A DNA stretch of 64,000 bases from Patiriisocius marinistellae (GCF_009014635.1 NZ_BKCF01000004.1:124001-188000), one strand, 5' to 3'. Shown: positions 28,706 through 38,460, counted from the stretch's first letter. The notes: generated by a model from the letters alone, not told the origin. A program made the numbers and translations.

Positions 28706-30238
28706 TTATTCCCACTCAATAGTTGCAGGAGGTTTGCTACTTATATCGTAGACTACTCTATTAACGCCTTTGACACGGTTTATTATATGATTACTGGTTT
28801 CTTGCAAAAACTCGTAAGGGAGATTTACCCAGTCTGCTGTCATTCCATCTGTACTTTCAACAGCTCTCAATGCCACTACTTTTTCGTAGGTACGCTCATC
28901 TCCCATAACTCCTACACTATTTACTGGCAATAATATTGCACCAGCTTGCCATACTTTATCGTATAAATCCCATTTGCGAAGTCCATTGATGAAAATGGCA
29001 TCAACTTCTTGTAATATACGTACTTTTTCTGCAGTGATATCACCAAGGATTCTAATAGCAAGTCCAGGTCCTGGAAATGGATGACGACCTAACAATTCTT
29101 TATCGATACCCATCTCTGCACCTACTCTTCGCACTTCATCCTTAAACAACATGCGTAATGGCTCCACTATTTTTAGTTTCATAAAATCTGGTAATCCACC
29201 CACATTATGGTGCGATTTAATGGTAGCAGATGGCCCACCTGTTGCAGATACGCTTTCAATCACATCTGGATAAATGGTTCCTTGTGCTAAATATGTAACT
29301 CCCGTAATTGATGTTGCTTCATCGTCAAAAACTTCTATAAATGCATTCCCAATTGCTTTACGTTTTGCTTCTGGGTCACTCACATCTTTGAGGGCTTCCA
29401 AGAAACGTGCCGAAGCATCCACTCCTTTTACATTCAAGCCCATATCTTTATATTGATCAAGAACGCTATCAAATTCATCTTTACGCAACAATCCATTATT
29501 TACAAATATGCAATACAGATTTTTGCCTATTGCTTTATGCAACAATATAGAAGCAACAGTACTATCTACTCCTCCACTGAGTCCTAAGACTACTTTGTCA
29601 TCACCTATTTTTTCTTTCAACTCAGCAACCGTAGTATCCACAAATGCTGCTGGCGTCCAGCTTTGCTCTACCTTAGCCATATGTACTAAAAAGTTTTCTA
29701 GTAGTTGCTTACCGTCTGTTGTGTGGTATACTTCTGGGTGAAATTGAATTGCATATGTTTCCTCACCATCAATGCGATATGCTGCATTTGCAACATCTAC
29801 AGTACTTGCAAGACGTACTCCTTTTTTAGGAAGCTCAGCAATTGTATCACTGTGGCTCATCCATACTTGCGTACCTTCTTTTATGTTTACAAATAGAGGT
29901 TCTGCATCTTTTATAATATTCAGTTTCGCACGACCGTATTCTCTAATTTTAGAAGGTTGAACGCTACCACCATTAAAATGGGCTAAATATTGTGCGCCAT
30001 AGCATACAGCAAGTAATGGTTTTTTTCCTTTTATATTTGACAAATCTGGATGCGGAGCATCTTCTGCACGAACAGAAAAAGGACTCCCCGAAAGAATCAC
30101 TGCTTTGTAACTTAATAAATCTTGTGGAACTTTATTAAAAGGATGAATCTCACAATAGATGTTTAACTCTCTTACACGCCTCGCAATGAGCTGTGTATAT
30201 TGTGACCCGAAGTCTAAAATAAGGACGTTGTTTTGCAT
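28706..30238 (-). CDS. guaA: GMP synthase (glutamine-hydrolysing)
   Basis: About 510 residues from the ATG at 30238; a TTG six bases upstream is less likely. Converts XMP + Gln + ATP to GMP. The N-terminal class I amidotransferase carries the nucleophile in [14 protein letters not shown] and the His-Glu pair in [11 protein letters not shown]. The ATP-pyrophosphatase domain shows [15 protein letters not shown], and the C-terminal dimerisation domain has [15 protein letters not shown] and ends with [18 protein letters not shown] (complement of 30242-30249) ends only a few bases before the ATG, so a near-leaderless transcript is possible. Confidence 0.98.
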   Translation of the reverse strand: MQNNVLILDFGSQYTQLIARRVRELNIYCEIHPFNKVPQDLLSYKAVILSGSPFSVRAEDAPHPDLSNIKGKKPLLAVCYGAQYLAHFNGGSVQPSKIREYGRAKLNIIKDAEPLFVNIKEGTQVWMSHSDTIAELPKKGVRLASTVDVANAAYRIDGEETYAIQFHPEVYHTTDGKQLLENFLVHMAKVEQSWTPAAFVDTTVAELKEKIGDDKVVLGLSGGVDSTVASILLHKAIGKNLYCIFVNNGLLRKDEFDSVLDQYKDMGLNVKGVDASARFLEALKDVSDPEAKRKAIGNAFIEVFDDEATSITGVTYLAQGTIYPDVIESVSATGGPSATIKSHHNVGGLPDFMKLKIVEPLRMLFKDEVRRVGAEMGIDKELLGRHPFPGPGLAIRILGDITAEKVRILQEVDAIFINGLRKWDLYDKVWQAGAILLPVNSVGVMGDERTYEKVVALRAVESTDGMTADWVNLPYEFLQETSNHIINRVKGVNRVVYDISSKPPATIEWE

Positions 30239-30389
30239 CCTCAAAAATAGGTTATTTATTATTTTTCTTAAAGTGTTGAGCTGTGAAAAATAACAGTTTT
30301 TTGAACAGTGATTTGTTAATTATAATTGGTAGCTCATATTTTTCTAAAAAAAACAGTCAAGAGCCTTCTACAAAACTTTAATTGAAAGC

Positions 30390-31985
30390 TTACAATTCAA
30401 AAACACTAAACTCCAACGCTAAAGGCTTAAGATCATCTTTTAACGTGTTCAATAACGAACCTCCGTATTCTAAGTAAAATTGTGAGAAATTAGTATTTCT
30501 TTCTTGCAATGATTGCTTAGGAAAAAGCTCATCTTGTAATGCCGTGAGTCTCCCTAGTTGATCTACCAATTTTCTTTTTTGCGCTTTAAGCAAACGCTTT
30601 TCTAAATTGTCTAAACCCTTTAACTGCTTTGTTTCTTGAGCTTCTACTGCTCCCCTAAATGATGCATCTGTTTTTTCTGCAACATCATACATCGATTCAA
30701 ACTGTTGTTTTAAATGCTCACGTTGAGTAGTGAAATCGATTTTTATTTTAGATATTTTCTTCGTAAAATCTGTTTGAAGTTGGTGTTGCTTTTTAAACAA
30801 CTCAACAATCTTAACATCCATTTTTTGAAGCTTTTCTGAAACTTTTGAAGGAATCAATAATGCAGAGTTACGAAGCAATAATACAGGAAATGGCACATCT
30901 ACTGATTTAAAATAATCTTTTAATTGAAACCAATAAGCCAATTCACCACCACCGCCCGTATAACATAAATTAGGTAAAATTACTTCTTGATATAAAGGAC
31001 GCAGTAATGCATTGGGCGAAAAACGTTCGGGATAATTTTGAAGCTCATTGAATATCTGGTCTTTACTAAATTTAATATCTGTATCAACAATTTGGAATTC
31101 TCCCTCAAATTCAACAATACGTTCTCGTAATCCTTCTTTTAAATAAAACAAATTAATTTCTCTAGGATAAACTTGCTCACCGTAACCAGCTGCAATTAAT
31201 CGATTAGTAGTTTCGGTTACTTTTTTGAAAGATAAGTTTTCAGCAAGTTCTTTTTCGGCATACGGAATGAAAGCCTTCTTAAGTTGAGCATCATTTCCAT
31301 CAACTATGACAAGACCGTATTCTTTAAACAACTCATTCCCTAGGTAACGTGTAGCTTCTGTAAGTGTTTTATGATTAATGTAGGCTTCTTCAAATAATTG
31401 AGATAATTTTTTACCATTTTCACTTTGCCCAAATTCTTTAATTAGTATCTCTAAAACCTTATCTAACCCTTCTGTGGAAAGTTCGCCTACGGCACCTCCA
31501 TCTTCCCTATTCCATGCTATCTTTTTATCTTTAAAATTAAAGTAATTGATTTCATCAAAATCGTGATCTTCTGTAGCCATCCAGTAAATAGGTACAAAAT
31601 GATTTTCTGGATATGCTTTTTTTAATTCTTCGGAAAGATTAATTACCGAAAATATTTTATACAAAAAATATAGCGGCCCGGTAAATAAGTTAAGTTGGTG
31701 CCCTGTTGTTACCGTAAATGTAGTTTTGGCCAACAAAGAATTTATATTCTCAAGTGTTGTTTTTGAAGTCTTAGTTGTACTGTATTGAACATTTAATTGT
31801 TTGTTTAAAACCTGCCTCATTTCCGAAGAAAATGAAACCTTCTTTAAATTAATTTGATTTTTAAAATTTTCAAGAGTTGGAAAGTTTCCGTAGAAATCAG
31901 AGAGCGTTGTATCTTGAGAAAGATAGTCACACATTGTCTTTGTAAAGTAACCAGTTTTCTGATACGGAATCTTAATTTTAGGCAT
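30390..31985 (-). CDS. bshC: Bacillithiol biosynthesis cysteine-adding enzyme
   Basis: A 531-residue BshC of normal length, the last step of bacillithiol synthesis (adding Cys to GlcN-malate). The N-terminal Rossmann-like part (FTVTTGHQLNLFTGPLYFLYKI; YWMATEDHDFDEINYFN) is highly characteristic, and the C-terminal helical coiled-coil (RRQ/EK-rich, KRLLKAQKRKLVDQLGRL) matches. bshA and bshB are not in the window, as is usual for the dispersed bsh genes of Bacteroidota. A TATTTTTG element lies on the minus strand at 32009-32016. Confidence 0.96.
   Translation of the reverse strand: MPKIKIPYQKTGYFTKTMCDYLSQDTTLSDFYGNFPTLENFKNQINLKKVSFSSEMRQVLNKQLNVQYSTTKTSKTTLENINSLLAKTTFTVTTGHQLNLFTGPLYFLYKIFSVINLSEELKKAYPENHFVPIYWMATEDHDFDEINYFNFKDKKIAWNREDGGAVGELSTEGLDKVLEILIKEFGQSENGKKLSQLFEEAYINHKTLTEATRYLGNELFKEYGLVIVDGNDAQLKKAFIPYAEKELAENLSFKKVTETTNRLIAAGYGEQVYPREINLFYLKEGLRERIVEFEGEFQIVDTDIKFSKDQIFNELQNYPERFSPNALLRPLYQEVILPNLCYTGGGGELAYWFQLKDYFKSVDVPFPVLLLRNSALLIPSKVSEKLQKMDVKIVELFKKQHQLQTDFTKKISKIKIDFTTQREHLKQQFESMYDVAEKTDASFRGAVEAQETKQLKGLDNLEKRLLKAQKRKLVDQLGRLTALQDELFPKQSLQERNTNFSQFYLEYGGSLLNTLKDDLKPLALEFSVFEL
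31819..31828 (-). repeat. Dispersed motif copy in bshC
   Basis: ATTTCCGAAG, read on the coding strand as Ser-Ser-Glu-Met. A partial copy (CTTCGGAAAG) lies at 31628. Confidence 0.75.
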
Positions 31986-32036
31986 ACAGGGTTGTCGAGT
32001 TTAGTATTCAAAAATAACCTTTAATTGATAATTAAT

Positions 32037-32046
32037 ATTTCCGAAG
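32037..32046 (-). repeat. Dispersed motif copy between bshC and M14 peptidase
   Basis: ATTTCCGAAG, in the divergent intergenic region. On the minus strand it lies 20 bp upstream of the bshC -7-like element, where a -33 element would sit. Confidence 0.75.
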
Positions 32047-32111
32047 AATTTTTTTAGAAATAATTAACACAAATACCTCTTATAAAACTCCAACTTTTCT
32101 CATAATCGAAT

Positions 32112-32140
32112 TTTGAAACTTTAAAATTAAAGTATCTTAG
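32112..32140 (+). promoter_or_regulatory. Possible promoter of the M14 peptidase gene
   Basis: TTTG at 32112-32115, a 17-bp spacer and TATCTTAG at 32133-32140, an imperfect TAnnTTTG. Confidence 0.35.
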
Positions 32141-32164
32141 CTTTCTTATTTATAATAGCTCAAT

Positions 32165-34645
32165 ATGAAAAAAATTGCTTCATTGGTATTACTCTTTATT
32201 ACCATCTCAGTCACTGCTCAATTACAATCTCCAGCCGAATTTTTAGGTTATGAAATAGGCACTCAGTTTTCCCGCCATGCAGATGTGGTTCGTTATTTTG
32301 AACACGTTGCCGCTAACAGCAATATGGTTACTTATACACAATATGGTAAAACCAATGAACGTAGGCCACTTACGTATGCAGTAGTTTCCTCTCCTCAAAA
32401 TTTGAGAAATATTGAGACAATACGAACAAATAATTTAAAAAATATTGGGCTTCAATCTGGTAATGCCTCCTCAGACAAAGCTATTGTATGGCTAAGTTAC
32501 AATGTACACGGTAATGAGGCTTCTAGCACAGAAGCTTCAATGAAAACAGTATATGAATTAATAACTCAAAAACAAAACTGGTTAGAGAATACAGTAGTAA
32601 TTATTGACCCTTGTGTTAATCCTGATGGTCGTGACCGATATGCAAACTGGTTTAATCAAGTAGCGAACACTCCCTACAATAAAGATCAAAGCGCGGCAGA
32701 ACATGATGAGCCTTGGCCAGGTGGAAGGCCCAACCATTATTTATTTGATTTAAATCGTGATTGGGCTTGGGCTACACAAGTGGAAACCCAACAACGTTTA
32801 AAAGTCTATAATACTTGGATGCCGCATATTCATGTAGATTTTCATGAACAAGGTATTAATGAACCTTATTATTTTGCTCCTGCAGCAGAACCATTTCATG
32901 AAATTATCACACCATTTCAACGTGATTTTCAAACAGAAATAGGAAAAAATCACGCCCGTTATTTTGATAATGAAGGCTGGTTATTTTTTACACGTGAGCG
33001 TTTTGACTTATTATACCCTAGTTATGGAGACACCTACCCTATTTTTATGGGAGCCATTGGGATGACTTATGAACAAGCAGGTCATGGAAGAGCAGGATTA
33101 GGGATTGACACAGATGAAGGGTATGAATTAACCCTCGTTGATCGTGTTGCGCACCATACAACTACGGGACTTTCTACTGTTGAAATGGGTTCAAAAAACG
33201 TAAGTAAATTGAATAGTGAATTTAAAAAATTCTTTACTAATGACAATTTAAAATACAAGAGCTTTGTTTTAAATGGACACCCTGATAAAATTAATGCATT
33301 GACACAACTGCTAGATAAACATGAAATTAAATATGGTTTTTCTAACGGCGGAAATGCAACTGGATACACATATAGTACTGCTCAAAAAGGCTCAATGAAC
33401 AGCAATGGCGCATTAGTTGTTAGCACCAATCAACCAAAAGGGAAAATGGTCAAAGTTTTATTTGAGCCAGATGCAAAATTATCTGAACCATTGACATACG
33501 ATATTACAGCATGGAACATTCCGCATGCTTATGGACTTGATGGTGTCGCAAGTGAAAACCTCATTAGTGCATCTCCAAAAAATACAACTAATGCTGCGAT
33601 GAATACAAATAATAATGCAGCAGGTTATATTGCTACTTGGAACTCAATGAAAGACGCAGCATTCTTATCAGATTTATTACAACATAATATTAATGTGCGC
33701 TTTACTGAAAAGAAAATCCGTTTTGGAGGAAACGATTTTGACCGAGGAAGTCTCATCATCACAAAAAGTGACAATCGTAATAACGCTAATTTTAATGCAA
33801 CTTTGAACGAAATAGCTTCAAAACATAAGCGCTCTTTATACGCATCAAATACAAGTTTTGGAGATACTCGAACAGATTTTGGCTCACCAGATGTTAAAAT
33901 GATTAGTGCACCACGAATTGCAATGTTAAGAGGTGATGGCGTTTCTTCATTAAGCTATGGAGCAACATGGCATTATTTTGAAACACAATTAAAATATCCC
34001 GTAACTCACATTGATACCGGTAGTTTTAACACCAAAAATTTATCAAAATTTAATGTATTGGTCATGCCCGAAGGTTGGTATGGTAGCGTATTGAATGATG
34101 ATACTATAAAAGGCTTGCAAGAATGGGTTAAAAATGGCGGAAAAATCATCGCCATAGGTGCTGCTGGAAGAAGTTTTGCCGGGAAAGATGGTTTTGATTT
34201 AAAATACAATGAGGTTGATAAAAAAGAAGATGATACTTTGACAAAAGGAAATCTAACGCCATATGACCAACGCGAACGCGCTAATGTAGATAATTTAATA
34301 ACGGGTAGTATTTACAAAGTGAGTATTGATCCATCACACCCAATGGCTTTTGGGTACGGCGACACCTATTATAGCTTAAAGCAAGGTTCTACCTCGTACC
34401 AATTTTTAGAAAATGGATATAATGTGGGATATATTAAGGATGATGCTGTAAGTGTTTCTGGCTTTTCTGGTCTTGCCGCAAAAGAAAAATTAAAAAACTC
34501 CATGGTTTTTGGCGAAGCGAGAATGGGCAGTGGTAGTATTATTTATTTAGTGGATGATGTATTATTTAGATCATTCTGGGAAAATGGAAAACTATTTATG
34601 GCAAACAGTATTTTCTTTGTAAACAATAATAAATTCACATTGTAG
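32165..34645 (+). CDS. Exported M14 family zinc carboxypeptidase-like protein
   Basis: An 826-residue protein with signal peptide MKKIASLVLLFITISVTAQ. The M14 peptidase domain has zinc ligands His115/Glu118 (NVHGNEASST) and His227 (VDFHEQG), the substrate-binding DPCVNPDGRDRY and a likely catalytic Glu in GMTYEQAGHG. The C-terminal ~350 residues (from ~GVSSLSYGATWHYFE, with FNVLVMPEGWYG and GGKIIAIGAAGRSF) resemble a class I amidotransferase-like fold found in these large Bacteroidota M14 proteins. Probably periplasmic or secreted peptidase. Transcribed divergently from bshC. Confidence 0.9.
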   Translation: MKKIASLVLLFITISVTAQLQSPAEFLGYEIGTQFSRHADVVRYFEHVAANSNMVTYTQYGKTNERRPLTYAVVSSPQNLRNIETIRTNNLKNIGLQSGNASSDKAIVWLSYNVHGNEASSTEASMKTVYELITQKQNWLENTVVIIDPCVNPDGRDRYANWFNQVANTPYNKDQSAAEHDEPWPGGRPNHYLFDLNRDWAWATQVETQQRLKVYNTWMPHIHVDFHEQGINEPYYFAPAAEPFHEIITPFQRDFQTEIGKNHARYFDNEGWLFFTRERFDLLYPSYGDTYPIFMGAIGMTYEQAGHGRAGLGIDTDEGYELTLVDRVAHHTTTGLSTVEMGSKNVSKLNSEFKKFFTNDNLKYKSFVLNGHPDKINALTQLLDKHEIKYGFSNGGNATGYTYSTAQKGSMNSNGALVVSTNQPKGKMVKVLFEPDAKLSEPLTYDITAWNIPHAYGLDGVASENLISASPKNTTNAAMNTNNNAAGYIATWNSMKDAAFLSDLLQHNINVRFTEKKIRFGGNDFDRGSLIITKSDNRNNANFNATLNEIASKHKRSLYASNTSFGDTRTDFGSPDVKMISAPRIAMLRGDGVSSLSYGATWHYFETQLKYPVTHIDTGSFNTKNLSKFNVLVMPEGWYGSVLNDDTIKGLQEWVKNGGKIIAIGAAGRSFAGKDGFDLKYNEVDKKEDDTLTKGNLTPYDQRERANVDNLITGSIYKVSIDPSHPMAFGYGDTYYSLKQGSTSYQFLENGYNVGYIKDDAVSVSGFSGLAAKEKLKNSMVFGEARMGSGSIIYLVDDVLFRSFWENGKLFMANSIFFVNNNKFTL

Positions 34646-34669
34646 AATTGTATTTTTTTTTAATTATTA

Positions 34670-34684
34670 CTTCGGAAATTTTAA
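34670..34684 (+). repeat. Dispersed motif copy, full 15-mer, abutting a terminator
   Basis: CTTCGGAAATTTTAA, whose last bases are the first bases of the terminator stem of the M14 gene. Confidence 0.85.
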
Positions 34685-34723
34685 AGGGTGGGTTTTGATT
34701 GTTTTCAAAACCCACCCTTTTTT
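34683..34723. terminator. Bidirectional rho-independent terminator
   Basis: A 16-bp stem (AAAGGGTGGGTTTTGA at 34683-34698 with 34705-34720) around a 6-nt loop, followed by T's on the plus strand and by A's before it. It separates the M14 gene from the convergent 199-residue protein gene. Confidence 0.9.
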
Positions 34724-34743
34724 ATTTAATTAAAACTTAAAAC

Positions 34744-35343
34744 CTACTCTTCTAAATCCTTCAATATATTTCCAGCACTATCTGCTATTTGCTCATATTT
34801 TTTATAACCCCATCTTGAGAAAAGAAACATAAAAATTAATGCAATAGTAAAAGAGATAATTCGGCTAGTATCAAAGTTTTCTATAAAATCTTTATTTCCA
34901 ATAAGCGCATTGAAAACAGGTAAGCTAGCAAGAAAACCAATTATTCCAGCCGGAATTGCTAATTGCTGCGTTTTAAGCATTAAACGCTTTGCTTTCTCAA
35001 ATCGTTTTAAAGTGGTTTTATAATCGCTTTCCCCTACTCGTATCGTCTTTATTTTATTAAGATTTCTTATCGTTAAAAATGGAACTACAATTAGAAAAAG
35101 ACACACAAAAATTCCGCAAGTTATAAGAAGTGGTGTACTTAATTTATTAAAATTTAGCATAATTACGATTGCCGCTATATAACAGACAACACTTCCTATA
35201 AATTCGTATTTAAAAATGTGGTTAAATTTATTCTTGTAACGTTGTTTAGTTATTTCCATAATATTTTTTTTGTTTAGGATTTCTAAATGTTCCACGCGTT
35301 TGCTCATGGCCTCCCAGTTTGATTTTAGTTCTTCTATTTCCAT
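34744..35343 (-). CDS. Membrane protein, possible anti-sigma partner
   Basis: A 199-residue protein. A soluble N-terminus of ~55 residues (EELKSNWEAMSKRVEHLEILNKKN, coiled-coil-like) is followed by four hydrophobic segments (EFIGSVVCYIAAIVIML; LLITCGIFVCLFLIVVPFL; IPAGIIGFLASLPVFN; IISFTIALIFMFLFS). Its start overlaps the end of the ECF sigma gene by 10 bp. Genes in this place often encode membrane anti-sigma factors or cofactors; no zinc-binding anti-sigma motif is seen, so the role is inferred from position only. Confidence 0.65.
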   Translation of the reverse strand: MEIEELKSNWEAMSKRVEHLEILNKKNIMEITKQRYKNKFNHIFKYEFIGSVVCYIAAIVIMLNFNKLSTPLLITCGIFVCLFLIVVPFLTIRNLNKIKTIRVGESDYKTTLKRFEKAKRLMLKTQQLAIPAGIIGFLASLPVFNALIGNKDFIENFDTSRIISFTIALIFMFLFSRWGYKKYEQIADSAGNILKDLEE

Positions 35344-35831
35344 GACTCTTTTTTTCTAATTGTTTCTTTTAACTTTTGTTTTATCCTACCTATTCTGGTA
35401 CCTACATTAGTTTTTGTAAAACCTGTGATTTCTGAAATTTCTTCATGATTTTTTCCTTCCAAATACAGAAGAATAATGCCCTTTTCGATTACATTTAATT
35501 TTTTTATGTATTGATACATTAAGTCTGTTTGCTCTTGTGCCGCGTGATCTTTCTCATCAATAATTTCTGGAAAATCAAAATCTGTTATCGTTGTTACTTG
35601 ACGTTTAGATTTATTTAAAAACGCTATTGCTGTATTCATTGCCACTCTGTACATCCATGTTGTTACTTTTGAGTTTCCCTTGAAGTTTTGGAAAGACTTG
35701 TAGAGTTGAAAAACAATTTCTTGAAACAAGTCTTTTTGATCTTCGGTGTTATCTACGTAGATACGAGACACTTTAAAAAGTAGCGCTTGGTGCTTTAAAA
35801 TAGTTTTGGCAAAATCGTCTGTTTCTTGCAT
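35334..35831 (-). CDS. ECF-type RNA polymerase sigma factor
   Basis: A 165-residue sigma-70 family protein. Region 2 is visible (residues ~15-75, with DLFQEIVFQLYKSFQNF and TWMYRVAMNTAIAFLNK), and region 4 has the helix-turn-helix segment LYLEGKNHEEISEITGFTKTNVGTRIGRIKQKLKE. It lacks an extra C-terminal domain. Stimulus unknown. It shares a transcript with the following membrane gene, so a sigma/anti-sigma-like pair is plausible. Confidence 0.88.
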   Translation of the reverse strand: MQETDDFAKTILKHQALLFKVSRIYVDNTEDQKDLFQEIVFQLYKSFQNFKGNSKVTTWMYRVAMNTAIAFLNKSKRQVTTITDFDFPEIIDEKDHAAQEQTDLMYQYIKKLNVIEKGIILLYLEGKNHEEISEITGFTKTNVGTRIGRIKQKLKETIRKKESWK

Positions 35832-35856
35832 TTAAATCATTTTATATTTTATTAGT

Positions 35857-35866
35857 ATTTCCGAAG
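35857..35866 (-). repeat. Dispersed motif copy upstream of the sigma gene
   Basis: ATTTCCGAAG, 26 bp upstream of the sigma-factor ATG. Confidence 0.75.
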
Positions 35867-35892
35867 AGAGAAAAATCACATTAATATAAAAA

Positions 35893-35922
35893 AAAAGCCT
35901 TTTCAAATTTGAAAAGGCTTTT
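35893..35922 (-). terminator. Terminator of the FKBP-like lipoprotein gene
   Basis: A 30-bp perfect palindrome (AAAAGCCTTTTCAAA and complement) followed by a T-run on the minus strand, 20 bp past the stop. Confidence 0.88.
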
Positions 35923-35941
35923 AATGATGTTTATTTTAATT

Positions 35942-36886
35942 TTAACTATCTGCATCTAAGTGATCTGGAGTACCATCACCATCTGTATCTGGAAAGGTAA
36001 TCGAACCATCTTCATTAATTATAATTTCATCTTCAGTTGGTCTTCCATCACCATCGTCGTCTGCATCTGCATAATTGGGGAGTGTATCTCCATCAGTATT
36101 ATCATCTTCTTCAAGACCATTTTCGTTGATGTCTTCCATTACAGATGGAATACCATCATTATCTTGATCACCTACCTCTGTCTCTAATAATTGAAAAGAA
36201 AAAATAAGTTGTGAATAAACTGGAATAGGTACACCTCCAGTTGTTGTTGGGGGAGGATTTACGTAATAGCCCAACCCACTTTGCATAAATACTGCTCCAA
36301 CACCATATCCTTCATAAGCGACTGTCCCGTCTGGATTAGTTGAAAAACTTGTAGCGGCTTTAAATTCTATCAATGCATCCTGTAATCCATTTACTATTTG
36401 AGTCATGTCAAACCTTAATGGTGAAACAGAACTATCAAAAAGTTTATTTTTAATAGAGTCATCTTCATCACTAACATAAGTTCCTTCGTAGGTAATTCTT
36501 GCAATATCTGGAAAACTAGGACGATCTCCTTCTCCCTCAATCACCTTTAAGAAGTATAATTTATATTCTACATCACTATCAACCCTATCTTTTACCATTT
36601 TAAAGTCTACTTGACTCATTAATGGAATTTTGTTAGAATTATCGCCAGCGATGGTATCAAATTTAATTCTAAAATCAAAATCGGCAGGTGGAGAGGCAAA
36701 TTCCTCATAATTATAAAAATGTGTTTCTAAATACCCCTCAACTTCGGCTGTAGAAGCTATTAATTCTTCAGCTCGGTCACGAGCTGGGATAAAGTTAGGG
36801 TCTGTAGTATCATCGTCATTTCCGCAAGAAGTAATTATAGCAGAGAATAATGCTAAAACAGGTAGTATAAATTTCAATTTTTTCAC
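35942..36886 (-). CDS. Surface lipoprotein with FKBP-like domain and TSP3 repeats
   Basis: A 314-residue lipoprotein; signal peptide and lipobox SAIITSCG, then a DDDTTDP linker. Residues ~95-230 resemble an FKBP-type peptidyl-prolyl isomerase domain (ITYEGTYV...KLFDSSVSPLRFDMTQIVNGLQDALIEF). The C-terminus is a run of Asp-rich Ca-binding repeats (QDNDGIPSVMEDIN; DADDDGDGRPTEDE; DTDGDGTPDHLDAD) of thrombospondin type 3 style. Active-site conservation is uncertain, so isomerase activity is not assured. Probably anchored at the cell surface. Confidence 0.8.
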   Translation of the reverse strand: MKKLKFILPVLALFSAIITSCGNDDDTTDPNFIPARDRAEELIASTAEVEGYLETHFYNYEEFASPPADFDFRIKFDTIAGDNSNKIPLMSQVDFKMVKDRVDSDVEYKLYFLKVIEGEGDRPSFPDIARITYEGTYVSDEDDSIKNKLFDSSVSPLRFDMTQIVNGLQDALIEFKAATSFSTNPDGTVAYEGYGVGAVFMQSGLGYYVNPPPTTTGGVPIPVYSQLIFSFQLLETEVGDQDNDGIPSVMEDINENGLEEDDNTDGDTLPNYADADDDGDGRPTEDEIIINEDGSITFPDTDGDGTPDHLDADS

Positions 36887-36965
36887 AATGTTTATTTTAA
36901 GTGCGCAAGATACAATTTTCAGCTATTTTTGCTTTTATATTTAACGCAGAATTTGAGTAATTAAT

Positions 36966-37337
36966 ATGAGGGTTGACAAATATTTATGGTGTGTTCGTTA
37001 TTTTAAAAGTCGTAACATTGCTACCGAGGCTTGTAAAAAAGGAGCCGTAAAAGTTAATGAAGCGTCAATTAAGCCCTCAAGAGACGTATATCCTGGCGAC
37101 AATGTTACAGTTAGAAAAAATCAAATCACATATTCACTTGAAGTATTGGATTTGCCTAAAAGTAGACTAGGCGCTAAACTTGTTGATATATATAGGAAGG
37201 ATACGACTCCAGCATCTGCTTTTGAACAGCAAGATTTATTAAAATACTCTAAGAGTTATTATAGGGAAAAAGGCGTGGGACGACCTACAAAAAAAGACCG
37301 TCGCGATATTACAGAATATATTGATGGTGAAGAATAA
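36966..37337 (+). CDS. S4-domain RNA-binding heat-shock-type protein (Hsp15-like)
   Basis: A 123-residue protein with an N-terminal S4 domain (MRVDKYLWCVRYFKSRNIATEACKKGAVKVN). Basic C-terminal tail (YREKGVGRPTKKDRRDI). It matches Hsp15/HslR, which rescues 50S subunits bearing a stalled peptidyl-tRNA. Transcribed divergently from the lipoprotein gene. A TATTTTTG sequence lies upstream at 36924-36931. 38 bp separate it from the phosphoribosyltransferase gene. Confidence 0.85.
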   Translation: MRVDKYLWCVRYFKSRNIATEACKKGAVKVNEASIKPSRDVYPGDNVTVRKNQITYSLEVLDLPKSRLGAKLVDIYRKDTTPASAFEQQDLLKYSKSYYREKGVGRPTKKDRRDITEYIDGEE

Positions 37338-37375
37338 AACCACAATGTACTATCTTTGAAACCTTACAAAACATT

Positions 37376-37879
37376 ATGAATACCCAAACAACAACAATTT
37401 TAAATAAATTAGAAATTGCACATAAGTTAAAGCGAATCGCTTATCAAATCTATGAAGCAAACATAGACGAAACAGAGATAGTGATTGCTGGTATTAAAAA
37501 CAATGGCTTTATCCTTGCCAAAAAATTAAAAAAACAAGTGGAGGAAATTTCACCAATAACAGTTATTCTCTGCGAAGTAAAAATTGACAAAAAGAATCCT
37601 ACAACCCCAATTACTACATCATTAGATTCTAATGTATATAAAAACAAATCACTATTATTAGTTGATGATGTTTTGCACTCTGGAACTACACTCATTTATG
37701 GAGTAAAACATTTTTTAAACGTTCCATTAAAACAATTTAAAACTGCTGTCCTTGTTGACAGAAATCATAAAAAATATCCGGTCAAAGCAGATTATAAGGG
37801 GATTTCACTTTCTACATCAATAAATGAAAATGTAGCAGTTATTTTTGAAAAGAATAATGACAGGGCTATTTTAGAATAA
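37376..37879 (+). CDS. Phosphoribosyltransferase family protein
   Basis: A 167-residue type I PRTase. The PRPP-binding motif LLLVDDVLHSGTTLIYGV is exact, and the hood region NNGFILAKKLKKQV precedes it. It resembles PyrR/Hpt-type PRTases; no uracil-, hypoxanthine- or regulatory-specific residues let me choose. A -7-like TATCTTTG occurs at 37351-37358, 17 bp upstream of the ATG. Convergent with shikimate kinase, overlapping it by 9 bp. Confidence 0.82.
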   Translation: MNTQTTTILNKLEIAHKLKRIAYQIYEANIDETEIVIAGIKNNGFILAKKLKKQVEEISPITVILCEVKIDKKNPTTPITTSLDSNVYKNKSLLLVDDVLHSGTTLIYGVKHFLNVPLKQFKTAVLVDRNHKKYPVKADYKGISLSTSINENVAVIFEKNNDRAILE

Positions 37880-38392
37880 AGACACAACTATTTTTTGGAC
37901 TATTTCTGAAATATTAAATCCATCAGTATCAATTTTTTTTGATGCTTGATTGTAATAAAAATTTCTTTCAAATAGATGTTTTCTAATAAAGTCTTCTAAT
38001 TGTATTTTATCTTTTAAGTGAGCTATCATGGGGCGATGAGCTCTTTCTTCCCATAACCTTAATGTTAACTCTTGAATAGAAGCCTTCAAATATATTAAAG
38101 TTACATCATCCATATCATTTAGATTTTGCATGATAGTACCATAACAAGGTGTACCCCCTCCAAGTGCAAGAATTAAGCTTTGGTTATCTCTCAATACATT
38201 ATTAAGAATTTCTTGTTCTCTTTTTCTAAAATAGATTTCTCCTTTAGCATTAAATATTTCAGAAATAGAAATACTTTCTTTTTCTTCAATTACATTATCT
38301 AAATCTAAAAAGGGGATATTAGTTACTTTACTTAGCGATTTTCCAATGCTAGATTTACCACTTCCCATATATCCTAATAAAATTATTTTCAT
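37871..38392 (-). CDS. aroK: Shikimate kinase
   Basis: About 173 residues from the ATG at 38392; a GTG nine bases upstream is less likely. Phosphorylates shikimate in the chorismate pathway. Walker A LLGYMGSGKSSIGKS is at residues ~5-18, the shikimate-binding DLD follows in FLDLDNVIEE, then FRKREQEIL and LALGGGTPCYG, and the lid arginine in ERAHRPM. Stand-alone gene, convergent with the PRTase gene. Confidence 0.93.
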   Translation of the reverse strand: MKIILLGYMGSGKSSIGKSLSKVTNIPFLDLDNVIEEKESISISEIFNAKGEIYFRKREQEILNNVLRDNQSLILALGGGTPCYGTIMQNLNDMDDVTLIYLKASIQELTLRLWEERAHRPMIAHLKDKIQLEDFIRKHLFERNFYYNQASKKIDTDGFNISEIVQKIVVSLF

Positions 38393-38460
38393 ATAAACCA
38401 CTGTAATTATTATTGTTACTTACTGACATACAAATAAAGTTGAAATTTATTTAAAAAAGT

